Shown here: positions 17,242-26,164 of the stretch, in pieces
Numbering within the stretch: position 1 is the stretch's first letter
Layout: each line of letters begins with the position of its first letter
Assembly: GCA_903875225.1 (NCBI GenBank)
Contig: CAIQVJ010000132.1
Span: 62,001 to 126,000 of the forward strand
Direction: 5' to 3'
Origin: an uncultured Pseudomonadota bacterium
GTDB taxonomy: Bacteria; Myxococcota_A; UBA796; SXON01
Length of the DNA stretch: 64,000 nucleotides
Notes under the pieces: generated by a model
Databases searched by the model: none
Told to the model about the DNA's origin: nothing
The model's input: only the letters and a program-made list of their open reading frames with translations
Position numbers and translations under genes: made by a program

Positions 17242-19472
17242 GGAGACCACGACCAGCCGGGGATGGGGCGGCCGTTCAGCACCCTTGGCGCCTGGTCTGC
17301 CGGGAGGGGGCGGCTCAGCAGGTAGCCCTGGCCGTGGGAGCACCCGAGCCGTTGCAGTCCGCGGAGCTGCGCCTCGGTCTCGATCCCCTCGGCGGTGACC
17401 GAGAGCCGCATCGTGGCGGCGAGGCTCAAGATCGCCTCGAGCACGCGGTCGGCGGGGTCGGCCGAGTCCAGCTTCGCGACGAACATGCGGTCGATCTTGA
17501 GCCCACTCACGGGGAGGTCGGACAGATACGAGAGGGACGACTTGCCGGATCCGAAATCACCCAGCACGGTGGCCACGCCGAGCGAACGGAGTTGCTTGAG
17601 CACCGTGGCCATGCGGGTCGTGGCGCTGGCCGAGACCGCCTCCACCACCTCCAGCCGCAGGCACTGGGGCGCCAATCCCGAGGTGAGCAGCGCGGACGTG
17701 ACCGAGTCGGCGAAGCTGGCGTCGCCCACCTGCTTGATGGTGGTGTTGACGTGCACCGCGATGTCCGGGGTGTGATGCTCGATCTGCCAGGCGCGGACCT
17801 GCTCGCACGCGCGGCGGAGGATCCACCGCCCCATGGGTACGCTCAGACCGGTCTCCTCCGCCACCCGCATGAAGTCGCCCGGAGCGACCAGACCGCGCGT
17901 GGGGTGGTTCCAGCGCACCAGGGCCTCGTACCCGGTGACCTTGCCGTCCACCAACGAGACGAGAGGCTGGTAGTCGAGGCAGAGTTCCTCCATCTCGACG
18001 GCGCGGCGCAGCTCCCCCTCCAGTTGGAAGCGCTCCACGGCTTTTGCATGCATGGAGGGGTCGAAGATCGCGTACCGCCCCTTGCCGCCCCGCTTGGCCT
18101 GGTACATCGCCGTGTCGGCGTCCCGCACCATCTCGTCGGGCCCCTCGAAGCCCGTGGACGAGAGCGCGATGCCGATGCTCGTGCCGATGTTGGCCTCCTG
18201 CCCGCCGAGATCGAAGGGTGTCGAGATCGCGACGCGGATCCGCTCCGCCACGCGGATGGCGTCGGCAGGCAGGGTGAGGTGCGGCAGCAGCAGGATGAAC
18301 TCGTCACCGCCGAGCCGGGCCACGGTGTCCTCCGCCCGGGCGCACTGCTCCAGCCTGCGGGCCACCTGCATCAGGAGGGTGTCGCCCGCCTGGTGGCCGA
18401 GGCTGTCGTTCACGACCTTGAACCGGTCGAGATCGAGGAAGAGCACTGCAAACAGCGCGGGGCGGCGCTCGTTGCTGAGCATCGTGCGGCGGAGCCGCTC
18501 GATGAGAAGCCTGCGGTTGGGGAGGTTGGTCAGGGCGTCGTAGTAGGCCGCCCGCGCGAGCTTCTCCTCGGCGACCTTGCGATCGCTGATGATCGTGAAG
18601 GCAGAGACGACCTCCGCGATCTCCCGGTCGCCCCCACGAAAGGCCATCGAGCTGATGAGCGTGGGGGTGCCATCGGGCCCGCCGCAGCGCAGCTCCACCT
18701 CGAAGCGGGACTCGCCGTCCTGGAGCGTGAGGTGGGGCGGCAGGTCCTGCAGCGACGCGGGCGCGCCGTCCGGCAGGTGCAGCCGGCCGTGCCTCGGCCA
18801 GTCGACCAGGTCGGCGCCCGCGGCCGCCCCGAGGAGCCGGCGCGCGGCCTGGTTCACCAGCTTGGGTGCGCCGGTCGCGTCCATCACCACGATGCCGACG
18901 GGCACGGTGTCCAGCACGCCGTTCAAGGTGGCCTGGACGCCATCCCGCTCGCGGCTCAACGCGCCGCGCAGGTTCACGACGTCCTGGAAGGCGGAGAGCA
19001 GCACATCCTCGATCTGCCCGGTGTCGGAGGGCAGGCGGAACTCCTGGCCGTTGAACACCATCGCGCGCGTCAACCCGGTGCCCGGCGGCCTCGGCCCGGA
19101 AGCCAGCAGTCGGTCCACTCGCGCGAGGATCTCCTCGGGCTCGCGCCCCTTCGTGAGGAACCCGTCGGCGCCCGCCTGCAAGCCACGCAGCACGTTCAGC
19201 GGCTCGGCCTCGGTGGTGATGAGAAGGAAGGGGATCCGGGCGTAGCGTTCGTCGCCCTTGATCTGGGCGCAGAGCTCGAAGCCGTTCGCCCCTGGGAGGC
19301 CGATGTCGCTGATGATCAGGTCGAACATCTGCTTTCCGGCCTTCACCAGCGCGCGTTCTGCATCGCCTGCCACCGTGGGCTCGTGCCCGCCCTCCTCGAG
19401 GATCCACGCGAGCTCGGCGGCCTGTGTAGGGCTGTCCTCCACGAGGAGGATCTTGCGGGGTGGTGGGGTCAT
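17238..19472 (-). CDS. Response regulator REC-PAS-GGDEF-EAL (cyclic-di-GMP)
   Basis: A 744-residue cytoplasmic protein. Order: REC (acceptor in LIISDIGLPG, about Asp56), a short coiled region, a PAS-like domain (DTVPVGIVVMDATGAP), GGDEF (LGGDEF, with a product-inhibition site RAED five residues before it) and EAL (YEALVRWNHP). GGDEF residues for diguanylate cyclase activity are intact. In the EAL domain the DDFG motif reads GDFG, so one metal-binding Asp is missing; phosphodiesterase activity is probably lost or weak. It is encoded inside the chemosensory operon, with overlaps to cheB and cheW, so CheA is the likely kinase for its REC domain, as for WspR in the Wsp system. A near-equal paralogue lies at 22265-24499. 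Confidence 0.92.
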   Translation of the reverse strand: MTPPPRKILLVEDSPTQAAELAWILEEGGHEPTVAGDAERALVKAGKQMFDLIISDIGLPGANGFELCAQIKGDERYARIPFLLITTEAEPLNVLRGLQAGADGFLTKGREPEEILARVDRLLASGPRPPGTGLTRAMVFNGQEFRLPSDTGQIEDVLLSAFQDVVNLRGALSRERDGVQATLNGVLDTVPVGIVVMDATGAPKLVNQAARRLLGAAAGADLVDWPRHGRLHLPDGAPASLQDLPPHLTLQDGESRFEVELRCGGPDGTPTLISSMAFRGGDREIAEVVSAFTIISDRKVAEEKLARAAYYDALTNLPNRRLLIERLRRTMLSNERRPALFAVLFLDLDRFKVVNDSLGHQAGDTLLMQVARRLEQCARAEDTVARLGGDEFILLLPHLTLPADAIRVAERIRVAISTPFDLGGQEANIGTSIGIALSSTGFEGPDEMVRDADTAMYQAKRGGKGRYAIFDPSMHAKAVERFQLEGELRRAVEMEELCLDYQPLVSLVDGKVTGYEALVRWNHPTRGLVAPGDFMRVAEETGLSVPMGRWILRRACEQVRAWQIEHHTPDIAVHVNTTIKQVGDASFADSVTSALLTSGLAPQCLRLEVVEAVSASATTRMATVLKQLRSLGVATVLGDFGSGKSSLSYLSDLPVSGLKIDRMFVAKLDSADPADRVLEAILSLAATMRLSVTAEGIETEAQLRGLQRLGCSHGQGYLLSRPLPADQAPRVLNGRPIPGWSWSP

Positions 19473-20563
19473 CGGACTTCCTCGATCAGCCGCTGCGCGA
19501 TGGCAGGCAACGGTAGTACAACGTCAACAAGCCCCTCTAGCACCGCCGCCCCGTTCATGCCCCAGACGATCGACGTAGCCTCGTCCTGGGCAATCACCAG
19601 GCCGCCGGCGGCGCGGACGGTTCGCAGGCCATCGACGCCGTCGCGCCCCATGCCGGTGAGGATCACCCCAACGAGCGAGGCCCCATAGGATCGGGCCATC
19701 GAGTCGAAGAGCACGGTTCCAGAGGGCCGGAACCCCGACACGGCGGGCCGCCGGGAGTAGACGACCCTGCCCTCCCGGGTGACCTCGAGGTGGTTGTCCT
19801 CGGGGGCGATGTACACCCGGCCGGGGGAGAGCGTTTCGCCGGCCACGGCGACCCTCACGTTGGCCCCGGACGCCTCCCCCAGCCAGCGCGCAAAGCCGTC
19901 CAGAAACCCGGCGGCCATGTGCTGCACGACGACAATTGGCACTGCATAGTCGCGGGGCAGGCCGAGGAGGATGGTGTGGAGCGCGGTGGTGCCGCCGGTC
20001 GAGGCGGCGATCGCCACGGCGCGCACCTTCTCCCGTGGCGGGCGCCGCGAATCCTGGGACTGCGGTGGGCTGGTGGCGGGCCTCGTCGGCGTGGTCGTGG
20101 CTGGGGGCGCTGTGTGCATCACCGCGGGGGGACGCTCCCCGCGACGCCGCACCACCTTCACGCGGGCCATCAACTTCACGGTGGTGACCAGCTCCCGCGC
20201 TGCAGACTCGAAGCCGTCCGCGCCGGGGCCCGGGAGCTTCTGCAGGAGGCTCAACGCCCCCGCACTGAGCGCGGACAGCGAAAACGCGGTGTCCCGCATC
20301 GACGCGGTGCCGGAGACGATGACGATGGGCGTCGGCACCTCGGCCATGATCCGGCGTGTGGCTTCGAGACCGCTCAGTCGGGGCATGTTCACGTCCATCG
20401 TGATCACGTCCGGCTTCAGCGCCAGCGCCTTCTCCACCGCCTCGATCCCGTCCTTCGCGAGGCCGACCACCTCGATGTCGTCGTCGCCCTCGAGCGTGCC
20501 GGCGATCAGGTCGCGCGCCGTCGCGGAGTCTTCCGCGATCAGCACCCGGATGCGGTTCGTCAT
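19469..20563 (-). CDS. cheB: Chemoreceptor methylesterase/deamidase
   Basis: A 364-residue protein with an N-terminal receiver (acceptor Asp57 in VITMDVNMP), a Pro/Thr-rich linker (about 150-175) and a C-terminal methylesterase domain. The catalytic triad elements are visible: the Ser in AIAASTGG, the His in VVVQHMAAGF and the Asp in TGMGRDGVDGL. It removes methyl groups from receptor glutamates when phosphorylated by CheA. Its ATG overlaps the cheR stop and its stop overlaps the next start, each by four bases. Length and layout are normal for the family. Confidence 0.95.
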   Translation of the reverse strand: MTNRIRVLIAEDSATARDLIAGTLEGDDDIEVVGLAKDGIEAVEKALALKPDVITMDVNMPRLSGLEATRRIMAEVPTPIVIVSGTASMRDTAFSLSALSAGALSLLQKLPGPGADGFESAARELVTTVKLMARVKVVRRRGERPPAVMHTAPPATTTPTRPATSPPQSQDSRRPPREKVRAVAIAASTGGTTALHTILLGLPRDYAVPIVVVQHMAAGFLDGFARWLGEASGANVRVAVAGETLSPGRVYIAPEDNHLEVTREGRVVYSRRPAVSGFRPSGTVLFDSMARSYGASLVGVILTGMGRDGVDGLRTVRAAGGLVIAQDEATSIVWGMNGAAVLEGLVDVVLPLPAIAQRLIEEVR

Positions 20564-21990
20564 GGCTGGCCCCCGGAGAGCTCGGCCAGCGCGGCTGCCG
20601 CAGCATCGGCGAGCTCACCCGCGAGCGCGCCGTCGCCCAGCGGGAGCACCGTGTCGCGTGGGAGGGCGAGACAGATCGCACGGGCGTTCGTGAAGCCCCG
20701 GCGGGCTCCGGCGGGATCGTTGTTCTTCCGGGCCAGGGAGCCCATGAGATGGTGGGCGATGGCGAGTGTCGGGTCGAGGTAGAGCACCTTGCGAAGGGCG
20801 ACGAGGGCTCCCGCGTCGCGTCCGAGCGCGAGGAGCAGGGTGGAGTGCAGGTAGTGGAGGGGTCCATCCATCGGGTGGCGCTTCACGGATTCCGAACAGG
20901 CACGCTCCGCGCGCTCGACGCTCGTCTTCGCGATCGCCTGCACCCGCAGGGCGCTGGCGTCTGCGCGGTCCCCAAGCGGCTCGAGGAGGTCCGCAGCCCG
21001 GGTGAACGCCCCGGAGGAGTAGGCCGCCTTCGCTGCGCTGAGCGCTTCCAGGGGGGCCAACGCCGGCGGGCGACCGGGATCGGAGATGCGGTGGGCGGGC
21101 AACGGGGCACGTGGTGCGGGTGGCGTGGGTGGGAGCGATGCCAACGGGTTCGTGGACACGTAGACGGTCGGAGTGCGCTTTCGGTAGAACACCCCCGCAT
21201 GGTCGAGCACCACGTCGAACGGGGCGAATTCTCCGAGCAACGGGTCCGAGGGGCCGATCACCAGCCAGCCGTCGTCGGCGAGGGAGCTGTAGAGCAGGCC
21301 GGCGACCCGGCGGATGGTGGCCGGGTCGAAGTAGATCAGCACGTTCCGGCACAGGATCAGGTCGAAGCCGGGGGTGCCCATCGGGTGCCGTTCGGTAGCC
21401 AGGTTCATCTGGCGCCAGTCGACGGCCTTGCGGAGCGACGGGTTCACCACGAACCGGTCGCCGACCGGGTCGAGGAACTTCCGGGCCTCGTTCTCGCCCG
21501 CCTCGCCGCCTCGCAGCGACCATGCACTGTACCGGGCCTCACCTGCGCGGCGCAGCGATTCCGGGTTCAGGTCGGTGCCCAGCACCCGGCCCGCGCCGAG
21601 GGCGCCAGCCTCCCGCAGGATCCACGCCAGGGTGTAGGCCTCTTCGCCCGTCGAGCACGCGGCGCTCCAGGCGCGCACGCTGTGCTCGGCGCCGAGCCGG
21701 GCCCGGATCTCGGGCAGGATCGTGGATCGGATGAAGTCGAGCTGCAACCCTTCACGAAAGAAATAGGTCTCCCCGACCGTGAGCTCGAGGATCAGCTCCT
21801 TGAGTGCTTCGGGCTCGGTCTCCAGCAGTCGCGCGTATGCGGCCCCGCTCGTGAGCCGTCGGCCCGCCATTCGTCGTTGGATGGCGCTGCGAGCGCGCTG
21901 GACCTGGCTCGCATCGAAGTAGAGCCCGGTGCGGGTGTTGATCACCAGGGCGATCGGCGCGAGGTCGGCATCGAAAAAGTGGTCGATCAC
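20560..21990 (-). CDS. cheR: Chemoreceptor methyltransferase with C-terminal helical repeats
   Basis: A 476-residue protein. The first 270 residues are a CheR methyltransferase: an N-terminal helical domain, LTVGETYFFRE, the SAM-binding segment WSAACSTGEEAYTLAW, and FDLILCRNVLIYFD. The remaining 200 residues are helical and TPR-like (HYLHSTLLLALGRDAGALVALRK), as in CheR-TPR fusions of Wsp- and Frz-type systems. It methylates glutamates on the operon's receptor using SAM. The start is GTG at 21990 with a GGGAG upstream; a much longer open frame overlaps the divergent gene and is a shadow. It is the first gene of the operon and transcribes away from the second REC-PAS-GGDEF-EAL gene across a 274-base gap. 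Confidence 0.93.
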   Translation of the reverse strand: MIDHFFDADLAPIALVINTRTGLYFDASQVQRARSAIQRRMAGRRLTSGAAYARLLETEPEALKELILELTVGETYFFREGLQLDFIRSTILPEIRARLGAEHSVRAWSAACSTGEEAYTLAWILREAGALGAGRVLGTDLNPESLRRAGEARYSAWSLRGGEAGENEARKFLDPVGDRFVVNPSLRKAVDWRQMNLATERHPMGTPGFDLILCRNVLIYFDPATIRRVAGLLYSSLADDGWLVIGPSDPLLGEFAPFDVVLDHAGVFYRKRTPTVYVSTNPLASLPPTPPAPRAPLPAHRISDPGRPPALAPLEALSAAKAAYSSGAFTRAADLLEPLGDRADASALRVQAIAKTSVERAERACSESVKRHPMDGPLHYLHSTLLLALGRDAGALVALRKVLYLDPTLAIAHHLMGSLARKNNDPAGARRGFTNARAICLALPRDTVLPLGDGALAGELADAAAAALAELSGGQP

Positions 21991-22264
21991 AGGGTGCTCC
22001 CGGCTCGGGAGGAGCCGGTGGCGGTGAGCGCCGAGGCGATGGTCACGGTGCGTGCATTCGGGTGTGAGGAGCCGGGTAACGGCATCTATCGTGTGTGTGT
22101 GGCCGCCGCTGCGCGCTTCATGGCGTCCTGACTGCGTCGGGGCGAGGCGGCTCGTCTGCCTGCGTTGGTCTCTCGGGGCTCGCCCCGCCCCTCGTCCGGC
22201 GGGTCGGTTACGGCCCTCTGGCCCTGCTCCCCCGCGACCGCCCACCCACCACTGGACGAGCCCG

Positions 22265-24499
22265 ATGCCGACCCCCGCGCCACACGCCATCCTCCTGATC
22301 GAGGACAGCCCCACCCAGGCCGCCGAGCTGGCCTGGATCCTCGAAGACGGGGGGGGACACGAACTCACGGTGGCCGGGGACGCGGAGCGGGGCCTGGTGA
22401 AGGTGGGAAAAAAGAACTTCGACCTCATCATCAGCGACCTCCGGCTCCCCGGGGCAGACGGCTTTGAGTTCTGCAGGCAGATCAAGGGAGACCCGCGCTA
22501 CGCCCACACGCCCGTGCTGCTCATGACCACCGAGGCGGAGCCGCTCAACGTGCTGCGTGGTCTCGAGGCGGGCGCGGATGGCTTCCTGACGAAGGGCCGC
22601 GAGCCCGCCGAGATCCTCGCCCGCGTGGATCGCCTGCTCGCCGCGGGGCCGCGGGCGCCCGCCAGCGGACAGACCCGCTCCGTGGTGTTCAACGGCCAGT
22701 CCTTCGTCCTCGCCTCCGACAGCGGGCAGATCGAGGACGTGCTGCTCTCCGCATTCCAGGACGTCGTGAACCTGCGGGGGGAGCGCGACGAGGTCGTGGC
22801 CACGCTCAACGGGGTCCTGGACACGGTGCCGGTGGGCATCGTGGTGCTCGACGCCGCAGGCTCGCCCAGGCTGGTGAACCGCGCGGCACGCCGCCTGCTC
22901 GGGGCCGCAGCGAGCGCTGACGTGGCCGATTGGCCGGAGACAGGCGGCATGCACCTCCCGGACGGCACGCCAGCCGTGCTGGCCGACCTCCCGCCGGCGA
23001 TGACGCTCGCAGATGGGGACTCCCGGTTCGAGGTGGAGCTTCGATGCGGAGGGCCGGACGGCACGCCCACGCTCGTGAGCTCGACCGCCTTCCGGGGCGA
23101 GGGCGGTGAGATCTCGAAGGTGATCTCGGCGTTCACGATCATCACCGACCGCAAGGCCGCAGAGGAGAAGCTCGCGCGGGCGGCCTACTACGATGCCTTG
23201 ACGAACCTGCCCAATCGCCGGCTCTTCGTGGAGCGGCTCGGGAGGGCGCTCCTGAGCAATGGACGCCGGCCCGACCTCTTCGCGGTGCTCTTCCTGGATC
23301 TGGACCGCTTCAAGGTCGTGAACGACAGCCTGGGGCACCAGGCCGGGGATCTGCTGCTCACGCAGGTGGCGCGGCGGCTCGAGCACTGCGCCCGGGTGGG
23401 CGACACCGTCGCCCGGGTCGGGGGGGACGAGTTCATCCTGCTGCTCCCCCACCTCACCATCCCCGCGGACGCCATCCGCGTCGCCGAGCGCATCCGGGAG
23501 GCGATCGCCACGCCGTTCGACCTCGACGGTCACGAAGCCAGCATCGGCACCAGCATCGGCATCGCCCTCTCCTCGACCGGCTTCGAGGGGCCCGACGAGA
23601 TGGTGCGCGACGCCGACACCGCCATGTATCAGGCCAAACGCCGCGGAAAGGGCCGGTACACCATCTTCGACCCGTCCATGCACGCGAAGGCGGTCGAGAG
23701 GTTCCAGCTGGAGGGCGAGCTGCGCAAGGCCGTGGAACTCGAGGAGTTGACGCTCGACTACCAGCCCCTCGTCTCGCTCGTCGATGGTCGGGTGCTGGGG
23801 TTCGAGGCGCTCGTGCGGTGGAACCACCCCACCCGCGGGGTGGTGCCGCCGGGTGACTTCATCCGGCTCGCAGAGGAGACCGGGCTCATCATCCCCATGG
23901 GGCGCTGGATCCTTCGCCGGGTGTGCGAGCAGGTCCGCCTGTGGCAGTTCGGCGCGCATGCCCGCGACATCGTGGTCCACGTCAACACGTCCATGAAGCA
24001 GGTCGCCGACCCGGGCTTCGTGGAGACGGTCTCGTCTGCGCTCCTCGCCGCCGGGGTTTCGCCTGGCTGCCTCCGGCTCGAGATCACGGAGTCGCTCTCC
24101 ACGGGCAGCGGCACCGAACGGGTCGCCTCGGTCCTGAACCAGCTCCAGGCGCTCGGTGTCGCAGCGGTGCTGGACGACTTCGGGGTGAGCCCCTCCACGT
24201 TGAGCTTCCTCTCCCGCCTGCCGGTCACGGGGCTGAAGATCGACCGCACGTTCATCGCGAAGCTCGATGACGACAGCCCCCTGGACCGTACCCTCCAGGT
24301 GATCCTCAACCTCGGGACGGCGCAGCACCTCACGGTGACGGCAGAGGGGATCGAGACGGAGGCGCAGCTCAGGGGGTTGCAGCGCTCAGGCTGCCGGTGC
24401 GGTCAGGGCTACCTGCTCTCCCGACCGCTCGGTGCCGACGAGGCGGCGGGCCTGCTCGGCCGGGTGGTCCCCGGCTGGGCGTGGTCTGCGGAGTCGTGA
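22265..24499 (+). CDS. Second REC-PAS-GGDEF-EAL cyclic-di-GMP enzyme
   Basis: A 744-residue paralogue of the protein at 17238-19472, with the same domain order and length and long near-identical stretches (for example AEPLNVLRGL and REGADGFLTKG-like segments in REC). Here both halves look active: VGGDEF with inhibition site RVGD five residues upstream, and EAL motifs FEALVRWNHP, LEITES, LDDFG, LKIDR and TAEGIETEAQL. It can therefore make and break cyclic-di-GMP, depending on control through REC and PAS. It is divergent from the chemosensory operon and is likely served by the same CheA. The ATG at 22265 starts the receiver directly; upstream in-frame codons have no domain. A run of eight G lies early in the gene, where this copy has one extra Gly codon. 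Confidence 0.93.
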   Translation: MPTPAPHAILLIEDSPTQAAELAWILEDGGGHELTVAGDAERGLVKVGKKNFDLIISDLRLPGADGFEFCRQIKGDPRYAHTPVLLMTTEAEPLNVLRGLEAGADGFLTKGREPAEILARVDRLLAAGPRAPASGQTRSVVFNGQSFVLASDSGQIEDVLLSAFQDVVNLRGERDEVVATLNGVLDTVPVGIVVLDAAGSPRLVNRAARRLLGAAASADVADWPETGGMHLPDGTPAVLADLPPAMTLADGDSRFEVELRCGGPDGTPTLVSSTAFRGEGGEISKVISAFTIITDRKAAEEKLARAAYYDALTNLPNRRLFVERLGRALLSNGRRPDLFAVLFLDLDRFKVVNDSLGHQAGDLLLTQVARRLEHCARVGDTVARVGGDEFILLLPHLTIPADAIRVAERIREAIATPFDLDGHEASIGTSIGIALSSTGFEGPDEMVRDADTAMYQAKRRGKGRYTIFDPSMHAKAVERFQLEGELRKAVELEELTLDYQPLVSLVDGRVLGFEALVRWNHPTRGVVPPGDFIRLAEETGLIIPMGRWILRRVCEQVRLWQFGAHARDIVVHVNTSMKQVADPGFVETVSSALLAAGVSPGCLRLEITESLSTGSGTERVASVLNQLQALGVAAVLDDFGVSPSTLSFLSRLPVTGLKIDRTFIAKLDDDSPLDRTLQVILNLGTAQHLTVTAEGIETEAQLRGLQRSGCRCGQGYLLSRPLGADEAAGLLGRVVPGWAWSAES

Positions 24500-24526
24500 T
24501 CGGGGCGCTGCGGGATACCCGGGCGG

Positions 24527-25414
24527 GTGCCCGTCCCCGAGGAACTCACGGTCGTCGGTTGCCCGCTGTGCGGGGTTCTCGCGGATGTCTCCGTGGCCCC
24601 GGCGCTGACGGAGGGCGGGTACACCGCCCGGCGATGCATCACGTGTGATCTCGTCTTCGTCACGCCGCGGCCCCTGCCTGCGCAGATCCTCGGCATCTAT
24701 GAGCACGACGCCTCCCAGACGCGCGCCCGCGCCCACGTGGCGAAGACCCGGGAGTCCTATGCGCTGGCGCATGCGCGCCACCTGCTCTCGATGGTGCCCG
24801 CAGCGACCGGTGCACCTGCGCTTCTGGAGATCGGGGCGGGCGGGGGCCTCCTGCTCTCCGAGGCGCGGGCGAGGGGGTACGACGTGGCGGCCATCGAGCC
24901 GAACGGTGTGCTCGCCACCCATCTGCGCGAGAATGGCATCCCCTGCGAGGAGAGGCCGCTGTGTGAATCCTCCTTCGGCGGCCGCGTGTTCGACGTGATC
25001 GTGCACGTGAACGTGCTCTCGCACTTCTATGACCCCGTGGCCTCCATGCGGGCGATGGCCGAACGACTGCGCCCCGGCGGCTGCATGATCTTCGAAACGG
25101 GCAATTTTGCAGACGTCTCGGCGAGGTACCACGGTCTGATCGCCGCCAGCGAGCGCTTCCAACTCCCGGAGCACCTCACCTTTTTTGGCGAGCGGTCGCT
25201 GCTTCGGCTCGTGGATGCTGCCGGCCTCTCCGTGGTGGCGACCCACCGCTACTCCCGGATCGCCGAGAAGCGGGGCCCGGCGATCCTCCGTCGGATCGGG
25301 CTCGGGCGCCGCGCGGACTCGCTGCGGTTCTGGCTCAAGTATCGGATCGGCAGGTGGCTCCCGAAGTCCGGCAGGCCCCTCTCGTTGGTGATCGTGTGCC
25401 GGCGGGGGAGTTAG
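24527..25414 (+). CDS. Class I SAM-dependent methyltransferase with zinc-ribbon-like N-terminus
   Basis: A 295-residue cytoplasmic protein. The N-terminus has paired cysteines (CPLC and CITC, about residues 12-40) that look like a small zinc ribbon, followed by a Rossmann methyltransferase with the SAM motif LLEIGAGGGLLLSEA and an acidic residue in AAIEPNG. The second half (RLRPGGCMIFETGN) fits methyltransferase type 12 proteins found in sugar and surface-glycan clusters. The C-terminus has a basic patch (RIGLGRRADSLRFWLKYRIGRW) that may sit on the membrane. The start is GTG. The substrate is unknown. The gene begins 27 bases after the cyclic-di-GMP enzyme. Confidence 0.85.
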   Translation: MPVPEELTVVGCPLCGVLADVSVAPALTEGGYTARRCITCDLVFVTPRPLPAQILGIYEHDASQTRARAHVAKTRESYALAHARHLLSMVPAATGAPALLEIGAGGGLLLSEARARGYDVAAIEPNGVLATHLRENGIPCEERPLCESSFGGRVFDVIVHVNVLSHFYDPVASMRAMAERLRPGGCMIFETGNFADVSARYHGLIAASERFQLPEHLTFFGERSLLRLVDAAGLSVVATHRYSRIAEKRGPAILRRIGLGRRADSLRFWLKYRIGRWLPKSGRPLSLVIVCRRGS

Positions 25415-25426
25415 CTTCGGCGCTCC

Positions 25427-26134
25427 ATGACGTTCGCCCTCCTCACGTTCCTGCTTGCCGGCTGCCTGCACCCCGTCCCGGCTCCACCGCCCGCGCCGCC
25501 GCCGCTGCCCGGCCCGATGCCGTTCATCGCCCATGTGCCCGGCGGCCCCATCTCGGTGGACACCGACGATGCAGTGGTCGGCGAGCGCTCCGCGGCGATG
25601 GCGATCCTCGAGTGGTCCGACATCCAGTGTCCGTACTGTGGCGTCGCGTTTCCCCCGCTGGCTGCCTACGTCCGTACGCACCCCGACGTGCGCCTGATCT
25701 ACAAGCACTACCCCATCAGCGGGCTCTGCAACCCGGAGATCGAGGGAGTACGCCACGAGTATGCGTGTGCGGCCGCGCGTGCCGCCATCTGCGCAGACCA
25801 GCGGGGGCGCTTCGAGGACCTCGCATCGTTGATGTTCTCGAACCAGGGCACGCTCGGCGAGGAGGACATCGTGGGGTTCGCGCGCGCGGCCCACGTGTAC
25901 AACAAGGCGTTCACGACGTGCGAGGCCAGTCCGGCGACCGCCGCGAAGTTGAGTCGTGACATCCAGGAGGGCGTCGCCGCCCACGTGCAGGGAACGCCCA
26001 CGTTCTTCGTCCTGGGGCCCTGGGGCCCGCGCTGGGTTCAGATCGGGGGTGGGCCGGGCGCCGTGATCACCGTGCTCGACGCCGGGCGCCGCGGGATTCC
26101 GCTCCCCGAGCCGTTGCCGCCCGAGGCGGAGTAG
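25427..26134 (+). CDS. DsbA-like thioredoxin-fold lipoprotein
   Basis: A 235-residue lipoprotein (lipobox LAGC, Cys13) with a Pro-rich tether and a DsbA-type thioredoxin domain. The active site is CPYC (Cys68-Cys71) and the cis-Pro loop is GTPTFF. Extra cysteines in the helical insert may form a structural disulfide. It probably oxidises or isomerises disulfides in exported proteins, on the periplasmic face of a membrane. Many of the exported proteins nearby contain paired cysteines and could be clients. It follows the methyltransferase by 12 bases and is likely co-transcribed with it. Confidence 0.88.
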   Translation: MTFALLTFLLAGCLHPVPAPPPAPPPLPGPMPFIAHVPGGPISVDTDDAVVGERSAAMAILEWSDIQCPYCGVAFPPLAAYVRTHPDVRLIYKHYPISGLCNPEIEGVRHEYACAAARAAICADQRGRFEDLASLMFSNQGTLGEEDIVGFARAAHVYNKAFTTCEASPATAAKLSRDIQEGVAAHVQGTPTFFVLGPWGPRWVQIGGGPGAVITVLDAGRRGIPLPEPLPPEAE

Positions 26135-26164
26135 CCGCCCAACCTGGCCTCGCCATTTGGCGTC

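Noticed and set aside
22118..22133. Sigma-54-like GG-N10-GC pair before the second cyclic-di-GMP enzyme
   Set aside because: Only the GG and GC spacing fits; the rest of the -24/-12 consensus is poor and such pairs are common by chance in GC-rich DNA.
22349..22356. G8 tract in the second cyclic-di-GMP enzyme as a phase-variation switch
   Set aside because: Runs of 7-9 G occur in several genes here (for example 13995-14003 and 32587-32594), as expected at this GC content, so one run is not special.
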